DNA from: Leishmania donovani
Lineage: Eukaryota > Euglenozoa > Kinetoplastea > Trypanosomatida > Trypanosomatidae
Assembly (NCBI RefSeq): GCF_000227135.1
Contig: NC_018262.1
Coordinates: 2,011,502-2,075,501 of the forward strand
DNA: 64,000 nucleotides
Direction: 5' to 3'
Position numbers and translations under genes: made by a program. The notes under the pieces are model-generated. The model was given only the letters and a program-made list of their open reading frames with translations. It made no database searches and was not told the DNA's origin. Below are positions 1 through 10,468 of the stretch, piece after piece; position 1 is the stretch's first letter, and each line of letters begins with the position of its first letter.

Positions 1-1350
1 TGCCTTCTCTGCTCCTCGTTCTCTCTGTCCCATTTCTTTTGTTTTCCGTAAGACCTCACCGGGCGCGAAGCTGACCAAGACACGCCTCAATCTTCTGCTT
101 ACTGCGAGTGCAGCAGGCCGAAGAAAAGCAGCGGTTACCTGCGCAACAGGCAAAGCCAGTCATCAGCTCTCCGCAACACCCTTGTGGCACCCCTCGTCGA
201 CCTCAGCCGCCTCGTCGCGTGAGTGATCCCTTTGACTCGGCGCGCGCGTCACAGCCTTCGCATTTCATCTCGTGCGTCGCTTACATCGCGGCCCCTCCCG
301 CAGACTCCTTCATGGCAGCGATGGCACGCAGAAAAACGAGCAACACGTACAACGCTTATGCTAAATAGCACGGCAGAGGCCAGGGCTGGCATGCAGAGCC
401 AGCAGAGGGGGCAGTGCGAACAGACGTGTGCGTTGAAGACGTTAATCCGGCCTTGGTGGAGGTGGCGAAGTCCGCATCGTTCCTCGGCGAGGCTTTGCTT
501 CTTGGTCTCCTCAAGGTATGCCATCCTCGGCTCGTGTTCGTGGCTGCGTTCTCACCCCTTTTCCGCGATTTGCTCTGACGCGTCGCGATGCACGTCGCAT
601 GGGAGAAAGGCAAAGCGGTAGTGCGTCGTGGTGGTGGTGGGTAGAGAGTGCAAAACGGCGACGCCGGTTTCCCCAGAACGTCTATTTCCTCTCGTCGCCG
701 TGTTCAGTGGAAAGCCGATAGTCTCTTGAGCAGCTAATCTTGATTGCGCAAGTGACTTCGTCTGCTTCTCCGGTGACGGCCGTCTCCCAGAAGTGAAAGC
801 ACGTACGAGTTCATTGGACAAAGAAACCCGAAGTCGAGACATCGACCGAACTCAGGGCATTGCTGTTTTGTTTGTTTGCGCTGCAGCTGCTGTAAGTGCA
901 TGGGGGCACCAACGAGCTCAACGCTTGGTACGGCACAGCCTATGAACGCCCTTTTCCGCTGCACTACTCCACTGCATGGGAAGGTGGACGGTGCGTCTCT
1001 GCCGTCTCCGTATCCCGTCTCCGCACTTTGCATCTGGCTCTGTCTGAGTTGTTGTGGACATCCCCTTCAACGTCATCCCCACCACCACCACTACTGCAAC
1101 CAATGTCGACATCCTTAGCGGCTCTTTTTTTCTTATTGTCACCGACGAGACGTCCTCAGTGGCAGTCGCCGTTCTTATCTACTCACTCGGCTGCGTGGTT
1201 GCGCTGTGCGCTGTTCACGACGAGCAGATAATAACAAGTCGTTCGCTGTGTGTGTGTGTGTGTGTGCGTGTGTCTGTGTTGTGCCTTCACAAGACATGTG
1301 CCTCGCGTTTCTCTTCCTTGGTCCCCTCACGAGTCACAGCTTCGTCTTCG
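1..1350. other. Upstream spacer and 5' leader of the first gene
   Basis: I see no gene here: the reading frames are short and lack the G/C-rich third positions of the real genes. It holds a T-rich tract around 1122-1137 followed by several AG dinucleotides, which could be the trans-splice acceptor for the next gene, and a GT microsatellite around 1247-1280. Confidence 0.5.
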
Positions 1351-2271
1351 ATGAGTTCAAAGTATGACGTGATCAAGGTCAAGGTGCACCTGAGCGATGT
1401 GCACTATTACGTCCTCTCGCGCTTCCTTCTTTCCAGGATGCTCATGTTCTGCCGTGTTCCCGAGGACACCGCCGTTCGCATTAGTCTCGACGTCAAGAAG
1501 CACTTTGTGAACACGGAGCGCACCTCCATCACGCAGGCAGAGCTGGAAGACTATATAAGATGCTCAATGATCGCCGCAGGATTCGCGCAAGAGCACGCAC
1601 AGCTTTTTTCGGTGGTAACACAATTTCACGCGGAGCGGATTCCACTGATACTCTTCATCGCTGGGCCTGAGCGGTGTGGCAAGACGACGCTGGCACACCT
1701 CCTCGCCGCACGCATAAACTGCAGCACGGTGATCAACGCCGAGGTGCTGCGCGATATTAGCGCCTCGATTGACGACAGTCTTCCCTCCTTTGCAGTGTCT
1801 GAAACAAGCTCACCAGACTCGACGCCTTCCATGTTGCGCGGTGTTGAAGTCTCTGCTGCCGTGGGAGCGGAGGTGGACAAAGCCGTGCGAGAAGGGCAAG
1901 CCATCATCGTAGAAGGCGAGAACCTGTCCTTCGCTGGCTTCCACCGCTTTCTCGAGCCATCTTTCCAGTTTTCCACAGGAGCCGTGATATTGGGTCTCGT
2001 GATGGATACCTGTGGGAGCGAGGCGGAGACGGACGCGAGTCATGCATACGTAAAGGCGCTTCCCAACTTGCAGCCCGTTTTCTCGACGGAGCGCCTGACT
2101 GTCTTTGCTGCCGACATGGTCGATCTTGCAAAAGGCGTCAGTGGGATCCCTACCGTTTACGTAGCGCGCTGCACCACCGTCGCCGATAACGTCTGTCTGT
2201 CCGTCTTTCTTCACGACATTGTGGTGAAGCGCATCATTGCCGAACTCAAACGCCGCGGGAGAATGCTATAG
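1351..2271 (+). CDS. P-loop kinase-like protein, 2-phosphoglycerate kinase-like
   Basis: The product is 306 aa. A Walker A motif GPERCGKT lies at residues 105-112, preceded by hydrophobic PLILFIAG. The N-terminal ~90 residues look like the ATP-cone-like region that precedes the P-loop in archaeal 2-phosphoglycerate kinases and plant LPA1-type proteins, and the spacing to the P-loop fits. After the P-loop, NCSTVINAEVLRDI resembles the family segment that follows the nucleotide-binding helix. The substrate cannot be read from the sequence; kinase activity on 2-phosphoglycerate or an inositol-related role are only family analogies. The start is the ATG at 1351; the frame stays open upstream to a GTG but contains (GT)n low complexity and a likely splice acceptor, so the extension is not believed. 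The C-terminus RRGRML is basic. Confidence 0.7.
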   Translation: MSSKYDVIKVKVHLSDVHYYVLSRFLLSRMLMFCRVPEDTAVRISLDVKKHFVNTERTSITQAELEDYIRCSMIAAGFAQEHAQLFSVVTQFHAERIPLILFIAGPERCGKTTLAHLLAARINCSTVINAEVLRDISASIDDSLPSFAVSETSSPDSTPSMLRGVEVSAAVGAEVDKAVREGQAIIVEGENLSFAGFHRFLEPSFQFSTGAVILGLVMDTCGSEAETDASHAYVKALPNLQPVFSTERLTVFAADMVDLAKGVSGIPTVYVARCTTVADNVCLSVFLHDIVVKRIIAELKRRGRML

Positions 2272-3981
2272 CAGGATGCCCTTCCCCTTCTCTAACTCAG
2301 CTGCAGACTGTAGCTGCCCGAAGCGCGCAGATGGCGGACTGGGCACACCCCATGTGTTTTTGGTGGCACTCGTATCGGGGTTCGATCTCGCTGGCTCCTT
2401 GCCGTCTCTGCTCTCTGCCGCTGGTTTCTTTTCTTTACTCGCCTTTCAGCATACCCACCATACAGCGAGGGCCGTTCATGTCCATTACCGTGAGCCGAGC
2501 CAGCGTACCCGTTACCCGGCAATCTCCTCACTGTCTTCTCTCCTCTTGGGTGTCCCCTTCTTGCCGTGGGCATATGAGGGTGTTGCTGCTACAGCAAACG
2601 CTGCTGAAGCGATCAGTGGTATGTGCGGATGCGGATGCTGTTCCTTCTTGTCTCACTACTTTGCATATTATTTCCGCGAACCAGTGCGCGCCCCCTCCCC
2701 TTTGTCTTCTTCCATTCTTTCCCCGTCTTTTTTTTTGTCGACCCCCTCACACCTTCTTTGAACGCTTGTGGCCTTCACCCACCCCTTCGCCTCACATCCT
2801 CAGCAGCATCGCCACCCACGGTGGTTTTACCAGTGCTGTGCTTCGCGGCGCTCGGCAGTGCTGGTAGAGAAAGAGAGCGCCGACCCTAGCCCCTCATCTG
2901 GGTAAGGAACCCTCTGCCGTAGCCACGTCGACTCTCTTCATACACTTACAGCGAGAGTGCCACAAACCGCGCAGCTTCTAGACTTTGTTTGCGCAGATGT
3001 CTCCATTCCTCTTTTCTTTTTCTTTCTGGTGGACCTCCTCGCGAAGGTAGACGGCAGTCGGCATACAAGCATGCAGAGGGTGTTAGTGCTGCTAGGAACG
3101 GCGAGTGATGACGCATTTCTCTTTTCCTCCTCTCCTCTCTCGCAGCGGGCAAGCGCGAACGCCTCAGCCGACCGCCGACTTGACGGAAACTGTTCGCCTT
3201 TGGGTCAGACATACATCCACTTCCCTTCTTGTGCAGCGGGTTTTTTTTTTCATCACACTGCCGCCGTGAGGCTCGATGATGCCTTTCCTCGCCGCTCTGT
3301 CCTTTCCTTTGCAGAAATGTTTCCCCTTCTTGTATCGGGTGTGGCCGCTAGTTCTCCTGTACGGCTTTTCACCACGACGTACGGGCATACACATGCGTGT
3401 GGGGCGTGCCAGCTCTCTTCCCCTCTTTTAGTGTTGAGGAGGATGACAGCTAGGTTTACTGCCTTGTCTGTGCGTTCGAATCCGTCCCACCGCCATTAGC
3501 CCCTCCCTCCCCCCCCCCATCATGCCAGCCACCGGGCGAGGGACATGATGGATAAGGGAATTTCTGGACCCTGCACTTTCGTAGAATTCATGCAAAGGAT
3601 ACGCCAAAATTCCGAAAGGGTGGAACGCAGAAGCCAGAAAGCCTGGATGGAACCCCTCGACTCGACTACTTGTCCTCCTCTCCCCTATTGGATCACACAC
3701 TAGCAAGTGCAGGAAATATTATGGAAGAGAGCAAAAAAAAAAAGACGGTAAACACACAAGTGCACGACACCCTACGATACAAACAACTTGAGGGATCGTC
3801 GAACCACCGCTATCCAACTCTATCCCCATCCCCGCTGTCGTAGTTTTTTGGGGGGAGGGGGTGTTTTCCTCTCCTTTGAGACGGCCACTCCTGTGCGCCT
3901 CTTGAAGCCCCTGTGACGTCATCGCCCGCCCTCGTTGCTTCGCACTTCAAGCGTCAACGTGACCGTTCCTGTCTAGCGCCG
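2272..3981. other. Intergenic spacer
   Basis: This 1.7-kb pyrimidine-rich spacer carries no supported gene. It has T-rich tracts near 2727-2740, 3008-3025 and 3240-3252, and an A-rich stretch at about 3726-3742. It should contain the 3' UTR of the upstream gene and the splice acceptor of the next. Confidence 0.5.
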
Positions 3982-5232
3982 ATGCCGATTTGGTCTCTTA
4001 GCACCACCAAGCACGCGGCTGTCGAGCTCGACTCCGACAATGAGGATGCAAGTAGCAGCAGGAGTAGCAGTAGTGGCGGTGAACACAGCGGCTCCGATAC
4101 GGGCAGCAGTCGCTCCAGATCCTACGCGGGGTATCAACCGGGTGGGAGGCCGGGATCACCGCGATTTCCGCCCCCGTGGTACACCCCCGAGGATCCACCG
4201 TCTCGACCCCAGGACACGTCGCTTCATATCAATTGCTTCACCGCTGGAGCGGCACAGCGAGCCATCACGGCGCCAGCGGTATGTACGCTCCTGATGAGAC
4301 CCTCTTCGCCTGCTGCGACCGTGCAGGCAACTCATCAGCGTGTGCAGAGCGCACAGGAGCGGCATGTACGTAGGGAGTACGCCTCTGGCGTGAACACGCC
4401 GCGAGTTCTATCTGTGCGCAGCAGCAGAGGCGGCTCATTTGCCTTTGCACCACAGGTGCTAGAAAAGTACAACACCATGAACATTCTCGTGCTAGGTGCA
4501 CCGCAGGTGGGCAAGTCGCTCTTTATCAACTCGTATCGGGCTGCCATCACGAACACGACGCGGTGGCCAGCCGCCCCGGTGGGCATCTCTGGCTTTTACG
4601 GCACCACCACGGTGGAGCCGTTCCCAAATCATGCGCGGCAGCCAACGTGGCTTTGCATCGATACACCGGGTAGCCTCTACACCGAGAAGCACGCGGTTAT
4701 CCTGGAAAAGTTGACCGAGGGAATGCCCTGGAAAACGAAATTGAAGGGCCCCAATGCTCTCACGCTCCCCCAAATTAAAGACATCTCCCCTATCGCTGCC
4801 AACAAGGCGCATCAGTGCATTATCGTCGTACCCGCCACAGACCTGATCGAGGACGATGGATGGGTCAACACGTTCCTGTGGCGCAATCGATACCGCCCTG
4901 CTGACGGCGTTGACGACATCGTCTTCTACCTCAAGAGCCTCATTTCATCGCTGCGCGCCCTCATGGATGATGCATCGCCGTTTGTTGTGGTAACCAAGAT
5001 GGATAAAGTTGGCGGGGCGGGTAACAGCGGCGCGTGCGCTGCCCTCGTTTCCATTCTCGGTCAGTGCGTGCCCGTGAATCGCGTCTACTTCACGGCAGCC
5101 GTCGAGAATCGAGCGCTCCTCGCAACGGGGCGTACCATGGTGCTGGAAAGCAGCACCAAACAGAATCTGGTGCGGCTGCACGAGGACATCTGCCTCGCCG
5201 TGCAGTGGCGCAGTCAAGTGGACGCCATGTAG
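3982..5232 (+). CDS. Divergent P-loop GTPase, unknown function
   Basis: The product is 416 aa. Residues 1-165 are a low-complexity, Ser-rich and Pro-rich, probably disordered region. The rest is a GTPase fold: G1 GAPQVGKS at 172-179, G3 DTPG at 227-230 and G4 TKMD at 338-341, with hydrophobic strands before each. The long spacing between G3 and G4 (about 110 residues) recalls large or IFI44-like GTPases more than small Ras-type ones. I cannot name the family. The start is the ATG at 3982 (MPIWSL); the frame extends further upstream only to a GTG. There is no membrane segment or targeting signal that I can see. Confidence 0.75.
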   Translation: MPIWSLSTTKHAAVELDSDNEDASSSRSSSSGGEHSGSDTGSSRSRSYAGYQPGGRPGSPRFPPPWYTPEDPPSRPQDTSLHINCFTAGAAQRAITAPAVCTLLMRPSSPAATVQATHQRVQSAQERHVRREYASGVNTPRVLSVRSSRGGSFAFAPQVLEKYNTMNILVLGAPQVGKSLFINSYRAAITNTTRWPAAPVGISGFYGTTTVEPFPNHARQPTWLCIDTPGSLYTEKHAVILEKLTEGMPWKTKLKGPNALTLPQIKDISPIAANKAHQCIIVVPATDLIEDDGWVNTFLWRNRYRPADGVDDIVFYLKSLISSLRALMDDASPFVVVTKMDKVGGAGNSGACAALVSILGQCVPVNRVYFTAAVENRALLATGRTMVLESSTKQNLVRLHEDICLAVQWRSQVDAM

Positions 5233-6119
5233 CACAGTGATGCGGGCAAAAAGGAGCAGATCGGTGCCGTATCACAGTTGACGCTCGCGCACCAGTCGCA
5301 GGGCAGCCCTGCTATACAGGGGCTTTTGCTCGAGCGGCGAAGGGCAGGAGCGTGCGCGCCTTTCATAGCACCTCGAACTTCTAAGGTGCCCCAAGTCCAT
5401 CTCCCCTTTCCGCGTCCGCCATCAGCGCCTCTGCTGTCTGCGTGCGGCTCTCGCGCTTCACTCTTTTTTGCCGTTTCGTCCGGCGCTCCCCGCGGCAGAG
5501 AAAGCATGTAGTTGCTACCCACACTGCTCGTCCTTTGCGCCTTTCGAGGCCCCCCCCCCTCCTCCCCCCTTCTCAGCATGGAAGTGCGTGTGTGCGTGTG
5601 TGCCGGCCCACAGGCCGGAGGGCCACTTTGTCTGCGCACTCGTTGCTACCGAAAAGAGCGAAGTCGGTGCTGCAAAGGTGTTTTTCGTGTCGTTTTGCGA
5701 CGAAGGGGAACGTAGCGGATCCCCCCGACAAAAGACGCGTCGTCGCCTAACGTGTCCTGATGCGCTCTCTCCCCTTCACTTTTTCGCTTTTTGTTCGAGC
5801 GCCAAAAAGAGTGACGCAGGGCACTCACCTGAACGGCATCCTTTGGATTCCACCTCAAATGCAGCATTGTGCGATGGCAGCGCCGCATCGTGCGTGGCCC
5901 ACGTCCCTGCCGCGCTCTTCAGTTCTGTCTTCGTTCAGCCATGCTTGTCTCTCCTTTTATGCACCTCCGCCCCTCCAACCCCTCCCCCTCTCTTTCACAT
6001 CCTCGTACGCGCGGTGCTGCCGTCGTATCGCTGACGACAGTGTCTCGCGGAGCCGCTTCGGCTTGTCCTTGCGCCACCCCCCTCCCTGCCTTGCCCGCAC
6101 CTCAGAGCAGCAGTAGGCA
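5233..6119. other. Intergenic spacer with polypyrimidine tracts
   Basis: No gene is supported. A strong pyrimidine tract ends in CAG near 5577, and a second runs from about 5943 to 6004 with AGs close to 6102-6115, just ahead of the next start codon; either could be the trans-splice acceptor. Confidence 0.5.
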
Positions 6120-8033
6120 ATGAGCGCTGAACACGATAACTTTTCCTTTGCGCATGTTCGATCCGGAGATGTCCTCTTTATGAATCGAAAGTGTCTTGCC
6201 ATGAAAGACCCGCTTGGCATGATCTTGTGTGGTCTCTCCAAGACGGAGAACCGCTTTGACCACGTCGGCATGTTTTTGAAGATAAGCGAGGATGAGCTCC
6301 GCAAGTACCCCGAGGCACGCAAGCGCATCGCGGAGTTGTCACCGTCAGGCACGTACGTGCTCGAGACGAACATGCGTGGCATCACACTGTACGCAGCGGA
6401 GGGGCGAGTGAGGCGCACAACTGCCAATGAGGTGGTCTCGCGCTCCGTCAACGTGGGCGACGCCGAGAAGCAGCAAGAGGCGCAGGAGGCGTTCCTGGAG
6501 CAAATGGAAACCATGTACAGCACTCCGTACGAGAACGAGGTTTTTCATCTTATCCCCTCCATCTGCAGTCCTCCAGACAAGATGGACAGAGTGCTAGCCG
6601 CGCGCAAGTTCCACATACTTCGCCTCGAGGTGGCGGCCCTCACAGAAATGGCCAATACGCATCCTAGCCAGGCGGAGGTCTACCGTGCCGTCGCGCACAA
6701 GTACCGGCACGCGCAGTCGTTTCTTCTCTCCACCTACTTTCCCCACTTGGCCTCCACGTCGCCGACGGACGCACTCGCCGTGAACTGGAGCACCGGCCAC
6801 TACTGGATTGACGGGGTCAACAACGCCGACAAGATGGTCTGCTCCGAACTCATCTGCAATCTGTGGCACCGTGTGGGTCTCACAGTGGGGTATGTGCCGG
6901 CATCCTCCATTCGCCCCTTCGACTTGCTGGACAATGAGCGCTTCAACTTTGTCTCGCCGGCGAGTGAGCTCGGCGAAATCGTTCCCATTAGGATAAGCAA
7001 GCCCTACGCGCGGTACTGGAAGACGCCGAGCGGAAGCGGGCCGGCGACGACGAGAAGTGCCAAGGCTGCGCAGGCGGCCATGACAGAGGGCCAGCGCCTC
7101 AAGTTCTACAACGACGTCTTCACCAGCAGTGGACGCCCGCCGGTGGGGTCGTTGAGGGCCGCCGCCGCCTCCTCGGAGCCGCTCCCGTCTCGGTGGGTGG
7201 TGCAGTCGAACACGCGCAGCGACGTCATTCCCAACTTGTGGTTCCGCGTCTTCTCCTCTGGTGTGCTGTTTGCCGCCTGCGCGGTGCCGTGCGCCCCTTT
7301 GACGCTGCGGTGGATGGAGGGGCAGGTGGGACTGTTCTTGCTGCGCGGGAGCGTCTGGTCCGTCACGTGCGGCGTGTTTGCCCGGAACGTCTCGTTTGCC
7401 GCTGTGCAAGCCCTTGTCCTCGCGGCGGCAACGCGCCGCTGCAAGGTGTCTGGAGACGAGCTGGTCATGGGCTCGCACACGCGCAGCAACCTCGTCGACA
7501 CACGGCATCCGTACTATTGCACGGTCGCCCTCTACGGCCTCTCCGCCCTTGTGGCGCATCTTGCAACAACACCGTTGCGCAACGCCAACATCTCCTACCA
7601 CTTCGGCCCCGTGCTCCCCGGGCCCATCTCGATGCGGCGACTGTGCAAGGGGAACATTTTGCTCTCACCTACCGCCGTCTTGTTGCCCTTCCAAGCCTGC
7701 TGGCTCTCCTGGTACGAGACGGCTGGGTCCTTCATCGTGCCAACACTATCGTCCGTGTGGCGTCCTCGAGAGGACCTGCTCGCACGCCCGGAGTGGCCGC
7801 ACTACCGGAGCGATGCCCTTATCGGCGCCTTTGTCGCTACGCTTCTCACGGATGCATTGTTCTACCCGATTGCCGCCGTGGCAACACGCCGATTCATGAG
7901 CGACCTATATAAGCCGCAAAGGCCGCCGAGCTTTGGACGATCCCTCTACGCAGGCTACCGGTATCGTCTTCTCAGCAACCTTGTCATCCTCTCCTCATCC
8001 ACCGCGTACCTGTACGGACTTGGAAGCATCTAG
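6120..8033 (+). CDS. Permuted papain-like (YiiX/C92-type) domain fused to a mitochondrial-carrier-like membrane domain
   Basis: The product is 637 aa. Residues 8-300 match the permuted NlpC/P60-papain arrangement: RSGDVLF at 14-20, then FDHVGMF at 46-52 carrying the presumed catalytic His48, and KMVCSELI at 238-245 with presumed nucleophile Cys241. In this superfamily such proteins cleave amide, peptide or lipid acyl bonds. Residues 365-637 are hydrophobic and show three repeats with prolines at 390, 485 and 583. The first and third keep PxxxxxxR (VPCAPLTLR, YPIAAVATRR), and each repeat is followed 20-29 residues later by an (R/K/A)G motif. The ~97-residue period and these motifs point to an SLC25-type carrier fold that has lost the acidic residues of the PxDxxK signature, so transport may be lost and the domain may be an anchor. 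The domain pairing is unusual. ATG at 6120 directly follows splice-acceptor-like AGs. Confidence 0.8.
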   Translation: MSAEHDNFSFAHVRSGDVLFMNRKCLAMKDPLGMILCGLSKTENRFDHVGMFLKISEDELRKYPEARKRIAELSPSGTYVLETNMRGITLYAAEGRVRRTTANEVVSRSVNVGDAEKQQEAQEAFLEQMETMYSTPYENEVFHLIPSICSPPDKMDRVLAARKFHILRLEVAALTEMANTHPSQAEVYRAVAHKYRHAQSFLLSTYFPHLASTSPTDALAVNWSTGHYWIDGVNNADKMVCSELICNLWHRVGLTVGYVPASSIRPFDLLDNERFNFVSPASELGEIVPIRISKPYARYWKTPSGSGPATTRSAKAAQAAMTEGQRLKFYNDVFTSSGRPPVGSLRAAAASSEPLPSRWVVQSNTRSDVIPNLWFRVFSSGVLFAACAVPCAPLTLRWMEGQVGLFLLRGSVWSVTCGVFARNVSFAAVQALVLAAATRRCKVSGDELVMGSHTRSNLVDTRHPYYCTVALYGLSALVAHLATTPLRNANISYHFGPVLPGPISMRRLCKGNILLSPTAVLLPFQACWLSWYETAGSFIVPTLSSVWRPREDLLARPEWPHYRSDALIGAFVATLLTDALFYPIAAVATRRFMSDLYKPQRPPSFGRSLYAGYRYRLLSNLVILSSSTAYLYGLGSI

Positions 8034-8929
8034 CACATCCTTGCGCACGGGGTAGAAAAGTCCTGCGTGCCGGCTTACTGTTTCCTCAAGCTGTATCTTC
8101 GTGGCCGCATCATCGTCACATGGAGAAGGTAGCGCCTTCGCCAGTAAACGAAGACTCGCTCACATTATCGCATGACACCGACATACACAGTAGAAAAAGC
8201 AATGCAGCACCTTGACGTCAGTTGACGTGCAGACACGGCGCTCGCAGGTACATAACAGCTGCCACACGTCCGGAAGAAAGAACATTAGGAACAACACGCG
8301 CAGCAAGAGAGAACCCATCTTTGTGCAAGCGCCGTCTGCGATGGTTGATACCTTTTGCCCAGCTTCTCTTCCTATAAGATCCTCCCTCGGCGTGTCAACC
8401 AGACTCCGCTGCTCTCTCGCGCCGTGCCCTCTGCTCTCGTTCTCCACGCTGAAGTGCGTTCCGCACACCGGAGCGACGCGGTATGCCATACGCGCAGCCC
8501 CAATCATATTGAGCGAAATCCGTTGTTCCCCTCCCCACACGAACACATCCGTGTGTATTCAGAGGTCTACAAGTTTGTCGCGTTCAATCCGGCTACACAA
8601 ATTTCTGTATATTAGGATGCGGACGTGCCGTTGGCCGCGAATACGGCGGGCGAGCGCTTGCCCTCGCTCTTTTCGTTGCCCCTTCCTCTTCGCCCTGAGC
8701 TGGCAGGTGAGTGTGCACCACTCCCTGAAGGAGAATTGGGATGCCAGCCGATCCAGTATACCATACTCCATAGATCCCCACTCCGTCCCATCTCCCTCTC
8801 TCACGCGATAGGAAGTACGCCAGACAGGAATGTTGTGAATGCGGCTGTGGTCTTGATGGTGCAGAGGTGGACTGGGGGGGGGCGGGTGCGCGTGCGCTGA
8901 GTACTGATGAGCCGATTGCAAAAAGGAAG
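8034..8929. other. Intergenic spacer
   Basis: This is spacer after the papain-carrier fusion gene. I see no coding signal or repeat here. Confidence 0.4.
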
Positions 8930-9421
8930 CTGTGCATGGGCATTCTCGTGCATGGCTGCGCCTCGCGTGGCCTCGCGTTTTTGCGGGGCCCCAGACGGAT
9001 TACGCCGGCTGCCGACGGCACCTCCGGAGCACCGAAGACCGGGGAAAAGGCGGGCGCCCTGCGCACGGTGGGGATCCTGACGGCCGATGGCTCGATCATT
9101 CATGCTGCTGAGCGAGGGGGTGCAGGTGCCCGAGGAGTGCATCTGTCGCCTCGAAGGCCCCGCTCACAGCACGCGCCCGCTTCCGGAAGACGAAGCGGAT
9201 GCGGGCGTGGGCCTCTGCGGAACGCTCACCCTGTCCAAAACGTTATCGCTGACCCCTATTACCGAGGCCGGCGCATGATGCAGACCGTCGTCTCGACGAT
9301 CTACGGCGTCGCATTCAGCGGGCGCAACATGACACCAGCAGAGAACCGCAACACCGCGCTGGCCTTGGAGAGGGCCTTCGACTGCTTCCTCACTCCGGCG
9401 CGGCTCTCGCGCGGACGATAG
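8930..9421 (+). pseudogene. GC-rich coding-like relic, unidentified
   Basis: This stretch is clearly more GC-rich than the T-rich spacer around it. It carries protein-like segments in two + frames: one frame through the end includes MMQTVVSTIYGVAFSGRN and ALALERAFDCFLTP, and an overlapping frame at 9087-9278 includes EECICRLEGPAHSTRP. That pattern fits a frame-shifted old gene or retroelement fragment. No family was recognised. It has no ATG-led intact frame, so I call it a possible pseudogene only. Confidence 0.25.
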
Positions 9422-10468
9422 GCCCCGTGGTCCTGGTGTGTTTAACCGCGAGCAGGGGCATGAAACGGGGGGGGGACACGGCAGAAAGAGAGCACGCAAC
9501 CGCAGAGCAGCGGGAAATCGGGGTGCCGCTACGGGCACGCAATGAGAGGACGGCCTCGCCGACCGTGTGAGTGCGCCGCGCGCATGAGGTGCCTTTTGTT
9601 TTCTTGTCTGCTGGAGCTGCGGCTCACCTTCATTTGGATGGCGCCTCTGCCATCGCTGTTATCCTCACGGGTTATCAAACAGTCGTGCAGCCAACGTGGA
9701 GCGACTTCATTCCGTGGCTCTCCCTCCATGCATGAACCACGGCCGGTTGCATCAAATCCGGCGAAAACCCCGCCGACGGGCCGAGCCGTGATCTTGCACA
9801 CCAAGCGGCAATGGCCACAACTGGTGGCACGGGGAGGTGCGACATGTAACTGGAAGGACGGTGGGTCCGCACTCCCGTCTGAACACAAGCGGCAGACATA
9901 TACCCGCATCTACGCCTTTCTATGCGCGACGCACTCTGAGCATTTCAGTGTGGCGTTGGTGTCAGCGGCAGGGTCTTACACGCACACCACAAGTCCGGTT
10001 GATTTCAACGAATACGCTGACTCGCTCAATCACGTCGCTGTTTCTCCCTTCTTCTGCCACTCCCCTATCCTCTCTCACGCGAACGAAGAGGTATCGACTC
10101 TCTCCGGGTAAGAGCTCGTTGGCCCTATTTGCTGCCTTGTGTTGTTCTTCCGTTCCTCCGCGGCCCGCACCCCTTCGGCCCGCATTTTTTCTTTGAGTTT
10201 TTTCTAGTTTTCGGTGTGAACCACCCGCTTTTCTCTCTTTGCTCTGTTTTGGCCTGCAGACAAACTCTCTACGAACAGCCTCCCACCCACCCACCCTCTA
10301 TACGCATACAGACAGACATAGAGGCGCACCGGGGCAAATACGGTCCCTCGTCGTCGCGTCGCTCTTTTTCAAGCCGGCAGCAAACCGCACGCCTTTTTGC
10401 GTCCGCTCTTCTTTGCGTGCAGCGAGGCACTTGTCCTCAGTAAAGGCACCGAGCTTCGTTTCTCCAGT
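9422..10468. other. Spacer and 5' leader of the NEK kinase gene
   Basis: Spacer rich in pyrimidines from about 10040 onward, with no gene. A good trans-splice acceptor is the AG at 10258-10259 after a CT-rich tract; no ATG occurs between it and the ATG at 10469, which supports that start. Confidence 0.5.

Noticed and set aside
3470..3500. B-box-like GTTCGAATCC, possible tRNA 3' half
   Set aside because: No A-box, acceptor stem or anticodon arm could be fitted in the ~50-60 bases upstream.
6594..7601. 335-codon minus-strand frame
   Set aside because: It is antisense to the papain-carrier fusion gene; its open length mirrors the G/C third-position bias of that gene, and the protein is Arg/His/Gly low complexity.
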